Assembly: GCF_000482385.1 (NCBI RefSeq)
Contig: NZ_AXVD01000032.1
Location: forward strand, 1 to 58,878
Reading direction: 5' to 3'
From: Nocardia sp. CNY236
GTDB taxonomy: Bacteria > Actinomycetota > Actinomycetes > Mycobacteriales > Mycobacteriaceae
Length of the DNA: 58,878 nt
The notes under the pieces are model-generated. The model was given only the letters and a program-made list of their open reading frames with translations. It made no database searches and had not been told where the DNA came from. This document shows, piece after piece, positions 1 through 9,248 of the stretch (positions within the stretch are counted from its first letter, which is position 1; the number at the start of each line of letters is the position of its first letter). Both the position numbers and the translations under genes were made by a program.

Positions 1-531
1 CAGCCCTTCCGCCGACCACGCTGCCGGTTTCTCGGGGTCGAAACCTGCCGAGCGAAGGGCGGCGGGCCAGTCTTCTCGCAGATCGACCGTCACCGGTCGC
101 CGGTCGCACGTGGGTTGGGCGTGATGCTCGGTGAGCACCACCTGTTTGAATTCCAAGACCTTCGACTGGTCGATTTCGAACACCGCGGTATCCGCAGGCC
201 AGTCGAGGCGATACGCTCGCGCGTCCAACCCCGCGGCAACGATCACCGCCTGCCGGATTCCGGTCGCCACGGCCGAGCGGAAGAACTCGTCGAAGAATTT
301 GGTACGGATCCCCATGAACCCCGGAAACAACGGGCTTCCAGTCAGCTGCGAAGGGTCGGCCAACAGCCCTGTGAAAAACGGCTCGCCAGCCGCCTCGACG
401 AACCATGGCGCGAAATCATCGCGTATCAGCGGGTCGGGAATCGACGCCTCCAACGCCCGAAACGTAGCAGCCGCCAATGCCGTGCGCCCCACACTGCTGA
501 CGATATCCCACGCGTCTCCCTCAGTACGCAT
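1..531 (-). CDS. Class I SAM-dependent methyltransferase, TIGR00027/leucine carboxyl methyltransferase-like (partial, C-terminus outside window)
   Basis: Reading leftwards from an ATG at 531, the frame stays open to the window edge, giving 177 residues of an expected ~290-310. The N-terminus starts MRTEGDAWDIVSSVG and continues with FRALEASIPDPLIRDDFA and FFDEFFRSA. The SAM-binding strand is VIVAAGLDARAYRLDW, followed by FEIDQSKVLEFK, whose acidic residue should bind the ribose. This pattern belongs to the family of putative methyltransferases strongly expanded in mycobacteria and Nocardia. The substrate is unknown for nearly all members. The gene ends beyond base 1, so its completeness cannot be judged. 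Family assignment is by motif; the function is inferred. Confidence 0.85.
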   Translation of the reverse strand, partial: MRTEGDAWDIVSSVGRTALAAATFRALEASIPDPLIRDDFAPWFVEAAGEPFFTGLLADPSQLTGSPLFPGFMGIRTKFFDEFFRSAVATGIRQAVIVAAGLDARAYRLDWPADTAVFEIDQSKVLEFKQVVLTEHHAQPTCDRRPVTVDLREDWPAALRSAGFDPEKPAAWSAEGL

Positions 532-1264
532 AGCAGAACACCTACCGATCATGTCGACAGACTCGGATGTAACCCCGACCAGGAACGACGGCGACCCATA
601 CCTTGACGCTCGACGCCTATGCCTCGAACCACTCGTCTTTAGCCTGGAGCTACTCGAGCCTCAGCCTGGAGCTACTCGAGCCTCGAGCTACTCGTCTACA
701 CCAAGTCGGATTTGCTCAACTGCCTGCGATTCTACGACTACATTTCCCACATCGAGCAATGCAGCATTCCTGAAGCAATATGTCCTCTCGCGCGACCGCG
801 ACCTCGGAGGCCCGCCCACGCTCACCACGTGGCTCGATGTACTGCTCGTTGCAGGTGAACTCGAGCTTTCATCAAGGCGATTCGGGCGCCCTGGCGGGTA
901 TTCGGCCCGAGTGGCCTACGGGGCGCGCCGTGCGGCTGGCCTCCTCGGCCGGTCCGGTTCTTCACCCTGTCCGCACGCAGTGTGCGCCACTGCGGGACCG
1001 TCGGCCCTTCAGCGCCGAGACGAACACCTCGATATCCGGCGGCTTCTCGGCGACCCCGGGGCGGGGATATCGAGTATCGAATACGTACCGACGATGCAGT
1101 TTCATTGCTTCGAGAAGGGGAACGGTCACAATGGAACACTCTTCGTTATTTTCTGTTCGCTTCCGGTATTTTCAATGGTTCCAACATTGCGAAATACTGG
1201 GGGTTGACAATGGGGCAGAGACCACCTACTGGCTCAGGATAGCCACCGAGAATCGAGGTGCAGG
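532..1264. other. Non-coding stretch with a short tandem repeat
   Basis: I found no convincing gene in this 733-base gap. Long open frames cross it but carry no recognisable domain and have arginine/serine-rich, shadow-like composition. It contains the tandem repeat at 641-694 and, near its right end, a more AT-rich stretch (about 1130-1200) that may hold the promoter for the methyltransferase at 1265. Confidence 0.5.
641..694. repeat. 22-bp tandem repeat, about 2.5 copies
   Basis: The unit AGCCTGGAGCTACTCGAGCC(TC) occurs at 641-662 and again, identically, at 663-684, followed by a partial third copy GAGCTACTCG at 685-694. It lies between two methyltransferase genes and looks like a small slippage expansion. 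No function is evident. Confidence 0.8.
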
Positions 1265-2008
1265 ATGTCCAGTGAAACTGTCAAACCGATGTTCGAAGAA
1301 CTCTATGGCGAGGAGGCGCCGGGGGACGCGCCGTCGGCGTTGACCCCCTGGGATATCGGCGGTCCGCAGCCGGTGGTACGGGAGTTGGTGGCCCACGGCG
1401 CCGTGCGCGGCGAAGTTCTCGACCCAGGAACCGGTCCAGGCCACCATGCGATCTACTACGCCTCGAAAGGCTACTCGACCACAGGGATCGACGCGTCGCC
1501 CACGGCGATCGAACACGCCGAACACAACGCGCGCAGGGCCGGGGTGAAAGTGGACTTCCGCCTGGCCGATGTGACCGCACTCGACGAGTACGAGGGACGA
1601 TTCGACACCGTCGTCGACGGTGGGTGCTATCACACGTTCGTCGATGACGAAGACACCCAGGAACTGTACGCGCGGGCCTTGCATCGAGCCACCAAACCCG
1701 GGGCCCGCCTGTATATGTTCGAATTCGGCCGCCACAACGTCAACGGCGTGCAGCTACCAGGGCTGTCGGCAGAGACTTTCGAACGGGTGCTGCCCGCGTC
1801 GGGCTGGCGGCTGGACTATCTGGGGACCACTACCTACCAGGGGCGCCTACTGCCTGAGTTCTTCGCCAAACTGTCCGAGCAATCCGAACAGCAATGGGCC
1901 GCGGCAATGGCTGCTGTGCATGCTCGACTCCAGGTCATCGGTCCGCTGTTGGAAAACCATGTCGTCCATATGCCGTGCTGGTCCGTGCACGCCACGCGCA
2001 TCGATTGA
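1265..2008 (+). CDS. Class I SAM-dependent methyltransferase
   Basis: A complete 247-residue methyltransferase. Motif I is EVLDPGTGPGHHAIYYASK around residues 50-68, followed by the acidic strand TTGIDASPTAIEHAE, whose Asp would bind the SAM ribose. FDTVVDGGCYHTF is the motif IV region. The domain layout resembles Methyltransf_25/thiopurine-type small-molecule methyltransferases rather than RNA or DNA enzymes. A GAGG sequence lies about 8 bases before the ATG. A strong hairpin follows at 2079-2118. The substrate cannot be told from the sequence. Confidence 0.85.
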   Translation: MSSETVKPMFEELYGEEAPGDAPSALTPWDIGGPQPVVRELVAHGAVRGEVLDPGTGPGHHAIYYASKGYSTTGIDASPTAIEHAEHNARRAGVKVDFRLADVTALDEYEGRFDTVVDGGCYHTFVDDEDTQELYARALHRATKPGARLYMFEFGRHNVNGVQLPGLSAETFERVLPASGWRLDYLGTTTYQGRLLPEFFAKLSEQSEQQWAAAMAAVHARLQVIGPLLENHVVHMPCWSVHATRID

Positions 2009-2322
2009 CGCCCGACGGCCCTGTCCGAGTTGCGCGAGGAGTCGCTCTGGGCAGCGCGGACACCACCGCGTGACCGGGAAGGTGGATACGCCGGGAGGGG
2101 TTGGGGCGTATCCACCTTCGCGCCACGGCGTCGGCTGAACCAGCAGCAGGCGCGGGCAGCATCGGGACTCGACCGACGGAAGCGAAAACACTGAGCGTCC
2201 CCCGCGAAGCCCGACCCGCCACGCAGACTAATGCCGTCATCACCCCGGCAGTGCAGAAATCGTAGATATACCCGCCGACCACAGCCGCCGGGTCGCAGGG
2301 CGCCGATCCAGCCACCAGCTGT
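2009..2322. other. Intergenic stretch between convergent genes
   Basis: About 314 bases separate the ends of the methyltransferase (plus) and the TetR gene (minus). Apart from the hairpin at 2079-2118 I see no gene or repeat; short open frames here lack family resemblance. Confidence 0.5.
2079..2118. terminator. Strong hairpin, 14-bp perfect arms, bidirectional terminator candidate
   Basis: AAGGTGGATACGCC (2079-2092) and its exact reverse complement GGCGTATCCACCTT (2105-2118) flank a 12-base G-rich loop. It stands between convergent genes. The TT end gives only a short U run, as is common for high-GC actinobacterial terminators. Confidence 0.65.
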
Positions 2323-2910
2323 TCATCGAGCACCGATCCCAATCGTCGCCATCCGGGCCAACTCCTCGGCCATGGCGGGAGTCGGCGGCTCGCCGAGTAG
2401 CCCGACATGGAAGAACACCGTGCCGGCCAGCATGTCCAGTACCAAGTCCACTGGCACGCTGCCGATGATCTCGCCCCTGCTGCGAGCGCGGTCGACGACC
2501 TCGGCCAAGCGGGCCTTGGCCGATGCGAGCAACACTGGTCGCACACGCCGGCGCAGTGCGGGGTCGGCGGCGAAGTCCGCCAGAAGCCCAGGTAGTGCTG
2601 CGGCCGCAGCAGGCGCGCCGAACTCGGCGATCAATGCCTGCGACAGCGCCGCAATGTCTGCCTCCATCCGGCCGGTGTCGGGTACGGGTGCGGTATCCAC
2701 TGTCGTGAACACCGCCTCGTAGACCAGCTCCGCTTTGCCCGACCAGCGACGATAGATGGTGTCCTTCCCCACACCGGCTCGTGCGGCGACAGCGTTGATC
2801 GAGGTAGCGGCATACCCGACTTCCTCGATCAGCTTTGTCGTGGCACGCAGGATCGCCTGGTGGGTGCGTTGGTTGCGAGGACGCCCTGGAGACGCTTGCG
2901 CAGTATCCAC
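2323..2910 (-). CDS. TetR/AcrR family transcriptional regulator
   Basis: A 195-residue one-component repressor. The N-terminal helix-turn-helix (about residues 10-57) reads AILRATTKLIEEVGYAATSI then VAARAGVGKDTIYRRWSGK, the classic TetR recognition helix. The C-terminal ligand domain (FAADPALRRRVRPVLLASA) resembles the TetR_C_11 type. It is convergent with the upstream methyltransferase and divergent from the acyltransferase at 3160, which is a reasonable candidate target. The ligand is unknown. Confidence 0.85.
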   Translation of the reverse strand: MDTAQASPGRPRNQRTHQAILRATTKLIEEVGYAATSINAVAARAGVGKDTIYRRWSGKAELVYEAVFTTVDTAPVPDTGRMEADIAALSQALIAEFGAPAAAAALPGLLADFAADPALRRRVRPVLLASAKARLAEVVDRARSRGEIIGSVPVDLVLDMLAGTVFFHVGLLGEPPTPAMAEELARMATIGIGAR

Positions 2911-3159
2911 TCGATAACCATACTGGTCTACCTGTTCGATAAATAGTCCGTGGCATATTCAGGATCTGCGGGTATCGTCGCGCACAGGCCGACAAATAAC
3001 TATCGCGCTCGCACATCCCTGCGAGCCTCGGCCCGAGATCGTGTCGACAGCAGCAGTACGTGGGCTGGTGGAGCCGCCCGTTGCCGGTTCCTCGGCGGAT
3101 GACTCAATGGCGAGAATCCTCGGTGCAATAGATTGGATTACAGAACAGAGGCAAGAGCC

Positions 3160-4407
3160 GTGACTGCGAGCACACATATTCGCCCCATGATGCAGAGCGA
3201 GCAGGGATTTGCGCGCGGAAACATCTACGTAGGTTATTCGGTCCGCGTATACGGTCGGCTCGATCCGGCCGCATTGGCCACCGCATACGATGCATTGCGG
3301 CGGCGCTTTCCGGTGCTGGCGGCGCACATCGAAACGACCGATAGCGGCTATTTCCTGGTCGAATCCGCTGGTGAATCGCACGCTATCAAAGTGCTCGACG
3401 GACCAGCCGAATCGCTGCTCACCGGAGTCAATCCGGATCAGCGCGAGGCGCTGGCAGTATTGACGGTTCGACATTTTGGTGACTATTCCGACGTCACGCT
3501 CTTCACACATCACAGCATCGCCGACGCAACCCATTCACTGGAGCTCCTTGCGCAGCTGTGGTCGTTCTACACCGATGCCGTGTCCGGTGGTGGCATCGGA
3601 GTGGTCGAACCCCAGCCGTATCCGATCGCGGTCGAGGATCTCCTGGCGGCACGCGGGTTCGTACCGACCCCGGTGCCCGAGGCGCCGGACGACATCATTG
3701 CGCCCGTCGCGATCGAATACCAGGACGAGTCGCAGCAACCCCTGCACAAAGGGCTCAGGCTCAGGTTGACCGAGCCGGAAACGACCGCGCTGATCGAATA
3801 CTCGCGTCGCGAACGCGTCACCGTTCACGGATTGCTGTCCGGGGCCATGTTGATCGCCGAGGCGAAACTCCACGACCTACCGTTGACGAGCCTGACATTC
3901 ATGTTCCCGGTGAACCTGCGGCCGCGGCTGAGTCCGACGGTCGGGGCAACCGAGGGCACGAACGTATTGGGAATAGCCAACTACGTGCCCACCGACACCG
4001 TGGCCGCGGCCGTCGTCGACTTGGGACGCGCAGTGTGTGATCAGCTGCGCGCAGGGTTGGACAGCGGTCTGATTCAGCGAAATCCACCCTATATTCCGGG
4101 AACGGCCCCCCAGGGCCTGCCGCCAGGACCCGGACAGCTGTGGGCAACGAACTGGGGGCGCGTGCCGGCACTGCGCACACCTCCGGACCTGCACATCGGC
4201 GACTTCCGATCGGCGTTCGACATTTCATGGCCCGCGGATGATCTCGCAGCGAACCAGCCGACCTGGCCCGCGACGTACGTCGTCACCACGTTTCTCGGTC
4301 GGCTGAGCCTGGAAGTGCATCACGACGAGAAGGCCACTGAAGAATATCAACGCCGGATGAGCATTTTCGGGTCACTTCTGCGCGGGTTCCTATCGACTCT
4401 GAGATAG
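3160..4407 (+). CDS. PapA5-like acyltransferase / condensation-domain protein
   Basis: A 415-residue protein of the chloramphenicol-acetyltransferase/condensation fold. The catalytic motif HHxxxDA is seen as HHSIADATHSL about 115 residues in, and the length matches polyketide-associated acyltransferase PapA5 (~420). Such enzymes move an acyl chain from a carrier protein or CoA to an alcohol, for example in lipid ester assembly. The start is placed at GTG 3160 because AGAGG lies 8 bases upstream; a TTG at 3133 would add nine residues without a ribosome site. An SDR follows 93 bases downstream and may act on the same product. Substrate and pathway are inferred only from family. Confidence 0.75.
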   Translation: MTASTHIRPMMQSEQGFARGNIYVGYSVRVYGRLDPAALATAYDALRRRFPVLAAHIETTDSGYFLVESAGESHAIKVLDGPAESLLTGVNPDQREALAVLTVRHFGDYSDVTLFTHHSIADATHSLELLAQLWSFYTDAVSGGGIGVVEPQPYPIAVEDLLAARGFVPTPVPEAPDDIIAPVAIEYQDESQQPLHKGLRLRLTEPETTALIEYSRRERVTVHGLLSGAMLIAEAKLHDLPLTSLTFMFPVNLRPRLSPTVGATEGTNVLGIANYVPTDTVAAAVVDLGRAVCDQLRAGLDSGLIQRNPPYIPGTAPQGLPPGPGQLWATNWGRVPALRTPPDLHIGDFRSAFDISWPADDLAANQPTWPATYVVTTFLGRLSLEVHHDEKATEEYQRRMSIFGSLLRGFLSTLR

Positions 4408-4500
4408 TGGGTCCGTCGTAGCGACTTTCGGCGACGACACCGCAACCACCACATCGCACGCTCGGGCGTTCCGGCCGGTGGCCATACCCGAAAGGGAACC

Positions 4501-5352
4501 ATGAACCGCTACAGCCTGCGCGGGAAAGTCGTCCTGATCACTGGCGCGACCGGCGGCATCGGAGCCGCCTGCGCCCGCCGCCTGCGCGGCCGCGGAGCCC
4601 GGTTGGTCCTGGTCGACCTGAACCAGTCCGCTCTCGACGCACTCACCGTCGACCTCGGCACCGACACCGTGCTCGCGGTCGCCGCCGATGTGACCTCGCT
4701 CGAGCAGATGCGCTCGGTCGCTCTCCAGGCAGTCCACCGATTCGGACGCATCGACGTCGTGTTCGCCAATGCAGGTATCGCCGCCGATCCACCGGTCACC
4801 GTCGCCACGGCCGATGTCTCGACCTACGAGAAGGTCCTCGAAGTCAATCTTCTCGGTGTCTGGCGCACCGTCAAAGCCTGCCTGGACGAGGTCATCCGCA
4901 ACCAGGGCTACATTCTCGTGACCGCTTCGACCTACGCATTCGTCAACGGCGTCGTCAACTCCGCCTACGCCACCTCCAAAGCGGCAGTGGAAATGTTCGG
5001 CCGATCCCTGCGTGCCGAACTCGCACACACCGGCGCCCGCGCCGGTGTGCTCTACCCGGGTTGGGTCGCGACACCGATCGCACATGCCGCCTACGGCGGC
5101 AACCGGACCGCCACCACCATGGCCAAACGCGCCTTCAAAGGCCCGCTGGGAAAGCCGATCGAACCAGATCGGATCGCCCGCGCGGTCACCGCCGGAATGG
5201 AACGACGAGGCGCACGGATCGTCGAGCCCCGCGTCTGGGTGCCGATCTCACTGATGAGGGGCGTCTTCGCCACCGCAACCGATGCCTGGCTCGACCGCGA
5301 TACCACCTTTGCCGCGCTCACTCGACGCCTCGAAGCCGAAACACGGCGCTGA
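4501..5352 (+). CDS. Short-chain dehydrogenase/reductase (SDR)
   Basis: A 283-residue classical SDR. The Rossmann motif TGATGGIGAACARRL (residues ~14-28) binds NAD(P); VFANAGIAADPP is the NAG motif; the catalytic Tyr-Lys pair is in SAYATSKAAVEMFGRS, with TASTYAF supplying the serine. The C-terminal extension (about residues 225-283) ends with a helical Arg-rich tail, as in mycobacterial SDRs acting on lipid or steroid substrates. GAAAGGGAA precedes the ATG. It follows the acyltransferase on the same strand and may be co-transcribed. The substrate is not deducible. Confidence 0.85.
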   Translation: MNRYSLRGKVVLITGATGGIGAACARRLRGRGARLVLVDLNQSALDALTVDLGTDTVLAVAADVTSLEQMRSVALQAVHRFGRIDVVFANAGIAADPPVTVATADVSTYEKVLEVNLLGVWRTVKACLDEVIRNQGYILVTASTYAFVNGVVNSAYATSKAAVEMFGRSLRAELAHTGARAGVLYPGWVATPIAHAAYGGNRTATTMAKRAFKGPLGKPIEPDRIARAVTAGMERRGARIVEPRVWVPISLMRGVFATATDAWLDRDTTFAALTRRLEAETRR

Positions 5353-5362
5353 GTACATGCCG

Positions 5363-5623
5363 TCAGTCGGCGTCGAGATCGGCTGCAACGAGATCGGCGA
5401 TCCGTTCGAGAGTGGGCTGGTGCTCACTGGTGACGATCACCGTGGTTCCCTTGCTCGCACCGAGCGTCATGATCATGAGTCCCGAACCAGCGTCGATGGG
5501 CTTCCCGCCGGGTAACGACAATGTGACCGCGATTCCGGCTGCCTGTACGGTGTCGGCGATGATGGTCGCAGGTCGGGCATGCAAACCGAGTGCAGAGCCG
5601 ACCTCGACGCTGATATGGCCCAT
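5363..5623 (-). CDS. ptsH: Phosphocarrier protein HPr
   Basis: An 86-residue HPr, the phosphocarrier between Enzyme I and the sugar-specific EII proteins. His15 sits in LGLHARPAT, the site phosphorylated by Enzyme I, and the regulatory-serine region is KPIDAGSGLMIMTLGASKG. The start is ATG 5623 because AAGGAG lies 8 bases upstream and this places the active histidine at residue 15; an upstream in-frame start would add 12 non-homologous residues. It lies 51 bases after fruK on the same strand, so fruR-fruK-ptsH probably form one transcript. Confidence 0.93.
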   Translation of the reverse strand: MGHISVEVGSALGLHARPATIIADTVQAAGIAVTLSLPGGKPIDAGSGLMIMTLGASKGTTVIVTSEHQPTLERIADLVAADLDAD

Positions 5624-5674
5624 GGTGGTGAACTCCTTATCTGTGACGACAGTGCGCACGACGGCGAGCAGGGG

Positions 5675-6625
5675 TCAGTGATACGGCACGACATCCAGGG
5701 CCGTGACGGACACGACGCCCGGGTCGACGTGGTGGGGGCTGGGCAATTCGGTGCCCGGCAAGGCCGCTGCCGCGCTGCCGTAGGCGACCGCGAGGCGCAA
5801 TCGGTCGGCGGGTGCGGCGCCGGCCAGATCCGCCAACAGATAGCCCGCCAGTGCGGCGTCGCCGGCGCCGACCGTGCTGCGGGGAGTGATGGCGGGCGGC
5901 GTGGCATGCCAGGCGCCCTGCGCGGTGACGAGCACCGCGCCGGCGACGCCGAGCGTCGCGAGCACGGCGTCGACACCGCGAGCCACAACGGACGCAGCCG
6001 CCGGTACCACGGTGACCGGCCCGTGCAAGCGCGCCGGGTCGAGCCCCGTGAGCTGGGCGAGTTCGTCGGCGTTCGGTTTGAGCAGCTGCGGCGCAGTGGA
6101 TTCGAGACGCCTCGCCAACGCACGCAGCGGGGCGTCGGACGTGTCGACAGCGACCCGCACACCGCGCAAACGATGCAGCAATTCGACATACCAATCGTCG
6201 GGCACAGACGGCGGTAGCGACCCGGACAGCACCACCCAGCGCGCATTGCCTGCCAGTTCGACCAGTACATCGGCCAACTGCCGCCGTTCACCCGCGGTCA
6301 ACGGGTGTCCTGGCTCGTTGATCTTCGTTGTGGTGCCGTCTATTTCGGTGAGCGTGAGGTTGATGCGCGCCGGGCTGGCGCACGGTACCACCCGATAGTC
6401 GAGGCCGGTTTCGGACAGGGCGCGCACCAGCAGGTCGTCGCCGGTGGCAGGCAGCACCGCGGTTGCGGGAGTACCCGCTGCAGTCAGCACGCGTGCGACA
6501 TTGACACCCTTGCCGCCCGGATGGCTCGTGACGGCCAGCGCGCGCTGCACTTCGCCGCGGCGCAATGCCCGAGGTAGGTCGACCGTTCGATCGATGCTCG
6601 GATTCGCAGTGAGAGTGACGATCAC
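5675..6625 (-). CDS. fruK: 1-phosphofructokinase
   Basis: A 316-residue PfkB-family kinase converting fructose 1-phosphate to fructose 1,6-bisphosphate. MIVTLTANPSIDRTVDL at the N-terminus, the SHPGGKGVNVARVL substrate loop (about residues 34-47) and the catalytic STVGAGDAALAGYL near residue 245 are diagnostic. Its ATG overlaps the stop of the upstream DeoR regulator by 4 bases, and ptsH follows, giving a fruR-fruK-ptsH operon. No fructose EII gene is in the window; the substrate may come from a fruA elsewhere. Confidence 0.9.
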   Translation of the reverse strand: MIVTLTANPSIDRTVDLPRALRRGEVQRALAVTSHPGGKGVNVARVLTAAGTPATAVLPATGDDLLVRALSETGLDYRVVPCASPARINLTLTEIDGTTTKINEPGHPLTAGERRQLADVLVELAGNARWVVLSGSLPPSVPDDWYVELLHRLRGVRVAVDTSDAPLRALARRLESTAPQLLKPNADELAQLTGLDPARLHGPVTVVPAAASVVARGVDAVLATLGVAGAVLVTAQGAWHATPPAITPRSTVGAGDAALAGYLLADLAGAAPADRLRLAVAYGSAAAALPGTELPSPHHVDPGVVSVTALDVVPYH

Positions 6626-7389
6626 GCGATCACTACCTCGACGCCGCAGTCGGACAGTGCGCTGCGCGCCGACCGCGGCAAGTCGTCGTCGGTGACCAGG
6701 ACGTCACATTGTTCGATCGGCGCGAACCGGATCAGATCCTCTCGACCGACTTTGGTGGAGTCGGCGACCACGACAACACGATGCGCGCTGGCCACCATCA
6801 TGCGCTTGATCGCGGCTTCGTCCGCATCGGGAGTGGACAGCCCATGCGCCACGGTGAGCCCGTTGGTCCCGATGAAAGCGACGTCGAGACGGAGCTCGCC
6901 CAGCATGCGGATGGCGTCGGCACCGACCACCGCTTGGGTGATTCCGCGGACGCGACCACCGATCAGGTGCAGCCGGACATTGGCATATATGCTGAGTCGG
7001 GCCGCGATCGGGACGGAGTTCGTTACCGCGACCAACTCACGATCGGTGGGCAGATGGGCTGCCATGCGTCGGGTGGTGGTACCTGCATCGAGCAGAATGC
7101 TCCCGCCGGAGGGTGGTAGAAAATCCAGTGCCGCCTTGCCGATCCGATCCTTCTCCACCGCTCGGCTACCTTCACGCTCGGTGGTGCCGAGCTCGACCGC
7201 CGTCAGCGTCGCCGCCGGCACTGCTCCGCCGTGCACCCGGCGGAGCAGTCCGCCCCGATCGAGGACCGCCAGGTCGCGACGCACGGTCTCGGTCGTCACG
7301 CCGAACTGCTCCGACAGTTCGGTGACGGATACGCGACCGCGTTGCCCGACCAAGACAGCGATGGCCTGCTGCCGCTCCTCGGCGTACAT
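6622..7389 (-). CDS. fruR: DeoR-family regulator, probable FruR
   Basis: A 255-residue DeoR repressor. The winged helix is ELSEQFGVTTETVRRDLAVL with HGGAVP closing the wing (residues 1-57); the C-terminal sugar-phosphate sensor carries LDAGTTTRRMA and FIGTNGLT. DeoR proteins of this type bind phosphorylated sugars, here probably fructose 1-phosphate. It heads the fruR-fruK-ptsH operon, overlaps fruK by 4 bases, and is divergent from ptsI with a 147-base AT-rich gap holding likely operators. Confidence 0.88.
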   Translation of the reverse strand: MYAEERQQAIAVLVGQRGRVSVTELSEQFGVTTETVRRDLAVLDRGGLLRRVHGGAVPAATLTAVELGTTEREGSRAVEKDRIGKAALDFLPPSGGSILLDAGTTTRRMAAHLPTDRELVAVTNSVPIAARLSIYANVRLHLIGGRVRGITQAVVGADAIRMLGELRLDVAFIGTNGLTVAHGLSTPDADEAAIKRMMVASAHRVVVVADSTKVGREDLIRFAPIEQCDVLVTDDDLPRSARSALSDCGVEVVIA

Positions 7390-7536
7390 CCGAAACCTCC
7401 AGACTCGGTGTCTGTTTATTTTGTTTTATGCCTGAATATGTTGCTTTGTCAAGAAATTCACGTACTATGGATCACATCACACCCGCGACCGGCCTCGCGC
7501 CGTGCTCGCGCGACTACAGCGTAGAAGAGCAGCCCC
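7390..7536. promoter_or_regulatory. Divergent fruR / ptsI control region
   Basis: The gap between fruR and ptsI is unusually AT-rich for this genome. It contains TGTTTATTTTGTTTTATG (7410-7427) and TATGTTGCTTTGTCAAG (about 7437-7453), T-rich repeated half-sites like DeoR/FruR operators in related actinobacteria. Both promoters should lie here. The exact operator boundaries are not resolved. Confidence 0.5.
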
Positions 7537-9237
7537 ATGACGCGACCGATGCCGAAAAGTGCCGATATATCGACGCTCCACGGCACTCCGGCGGTGCCCG
7601 GGGTTGTCGCCGCGCCCACTGTCCGCCCGGCGCCGCGCATACGAATCGACACCGACACCGAGCCGGTCGCCGTCGCCGATCGAGAATCAGAAGTTCATGC
7701 GCTACATCGAGCCGCGCGCAGTGTCGCCGAACGGTTGCACGATCGAGCAACGACCTCCACCGGAGTAGCCGCCGAGGTACTGTCCGCGAACGCGGCGATG
7801 GCGGCCGACCGGGGCTGGCTCGGCACCGCAGAAGATCTGATCGGAACCGGAATGCACGCCGCCCGCGCACTGGTCGCGGCTACCGACCAGTTCGTCGACA
7901 TGTTCCGTACGCTCGGGGGTTCGATGGCCGAACGCGCAACCGATCTGCGCGATGTCTGCGACCGGGTCTTGGCCGAACTCGCTGGTACACCGGAGCCCGG
8001 GATTCCCACCCCCGAGCGAGCTTCGATCCTCGTGTCCGACGACCTGGCGCCAGCCGATGCCGCCGGCCTCGATCCGAATCTCGTTGTCGGTCTGGCTACT
8101 TCACTCGGTGGACCGACCAGCCACACCGCGATCATCGCCCGCCAGCTCGGCATTCCGTGTGTTGTCGCGGTCGACGGTCTCGATGAGATCGCCGCCGGAA
8201 TGAAGGTGCTGCTGGACGGATCGACCGGCCGCCTACTCCTGAATCCGGATCCCGAGACCGCGGCACGGGCCGTCACCGCCTACTGCGCATCGGTGGATCG
8301 GACCACCCGATGGACCGGACCCGGCGCGACCGCGGACGGACATCGGGTCGAGGTTCTGGTGAACGTCCAAGACGGCGCTGGAGCGCGGACAGCTCGTCGC
8401 GTTCCAGCCGAAGGTGTCGGATTGTTTCGCACCGAATTGTGTTTCCTCGATCGCGAATCGGAGCCAACGGTCGAGGAGCAGATGACCTGCTATCGCGAGG
8501 TGCTCGACGCCTACCCCGAGGCGAAGGTGATCATTCGAACGCTCGATGCCGGGTCCGACAAGCCGCTGCGGTTCGTCGGCCATTCTGCCGAGGCCAACCC
8601 CGCGCTCGGTGTGCGCGGATACCGAATTGCCGCGCGTGAAAGCGGCCTGTTGGAACGTCAACTCGACGCGGTCGCCGCGGCCGCAGCCGACAACGGACAC
8701 GCCCCCTGGGTCATGGCGCCGATGATTTCCACCGCGGCCGAAGCGAAGGCATTCGCCGACCCGGTCCGTGCCCGCGGTCTCGTGCCGGGCGTCATGATCG
8801 AGGTACCCGCTGCCGCGCTGATGGCAGAAGCCATCCTCGAGCATGTGGACTTCGCCTCGATCGGCACCAACGATCTCGCCCAGTACACCATGGCCGCCGA
8901 TCGAATGTCACCGCGACTGGCCTCGTTCACCGACCCCTGGCAGCCCGCAGTGCTCGACCTCGTCGCACGCACCTCGGCTGCCGGCCACCGCCTTGGCAAA
9001 CCCGTCGGCGTGTGTGGCGAAGGCGCGGCCGACCCGTTACTGGCCTGTGTGCTCGCGGGTTTCGGCATCACCTCGCTCTCGGCGGCCGCCACTGCGATCG
9101 CCGCCGTGGGGGCCACGCTGGCCACTGTCACGATCGACGACTGCCGCCGCGCTGCCGCGGCAACGCTATCGACGACCGATCCGCGCGCGGCCCGTGCGGT
9201 GGCGAGATCCATCATCGTGGGGGATGCATCCTGGTAG
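7537..9237 (+). CDS. ptsI: PTS Enzyme I (phosphoenolpyruvate-protein phosphotransferase)
   Basis: A 566-residue Enzyme I, close to the usual 550-575. It takes phosphate from PEP and passes it to HPr. The active-site histidine is H196 in GGPTSHTAIIARQLG; the PEP-binding barrel shows GLFRTELCFLDR, IIRTLDAGSDKPL, IGTNDLAQYTMAADR and the catalytic cysteine in VCGEGAADP. The E. coli enzyme has CGEMAGD at this last site, so GEGAAD is a mild variant. It is divergent from fruR and followed 11 bases later by a small DUF4254-like gene. Confidence 0.93.
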   Translation: MTRPMPKSADISTLHGTPAVPGVVAAPTVRPAPRIRIDTDTEPVAVADRESEVHALHRAARSVAERLHDRATTSTGVAAEVLSANAAMAADRGWLGTAEDLIGTGMHAARALVAATDQFVDMFRTLGGSMAERATDLRDVCDRVLAELAGTPEPGIPTPERASILVSDDLAPADAAGLDPNLVVGLATSLGGPTSHTAIIARQLGIPCVVAVDGLDEIAAGMKVLLDGSTGRLLLNPDPETAARAVTAYCASVDRTTRWTGPGATADGHRVEVLVNVQDGAGARTARRVPAEGVGLFRTELCFLDRESEPTVEEQMTCYREVLDAYPEAKVIIRTLDAGSDKPLRFVGHSAEANPALGVRGYRIAARESGLLERQLDAVAAAAADNGHAPWVMAPMISTAAEAKAFADPVRARGLVPGVMIEVPAAALMAEAILEHVDFASIGTNDLAQYTMAADRMSPRLASFTDPWQPAVLDLVARTSAAGHRLGKPVGVCGEGAADPLLACVLAGFGITSLSAAATAIAAVGATLATVTIDDCRRAAAATLSTTDPRAARAVARSIIVGDASW

Positions 9238-9248
9238 GGCGGCCGACG

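Noticed and set aside
641..694. Short tandem repeats considered as a second CRISPR array
   Set aside because: The copies are directly adjacent without unique spacers.
131..1207. Plus-strand open frame of 358 codons across the first methyltransferase and the gap after it
   Set aside because: The first half is antisense to a clear methyltransferase, and the second half has no recognisable domain or ribosome site.
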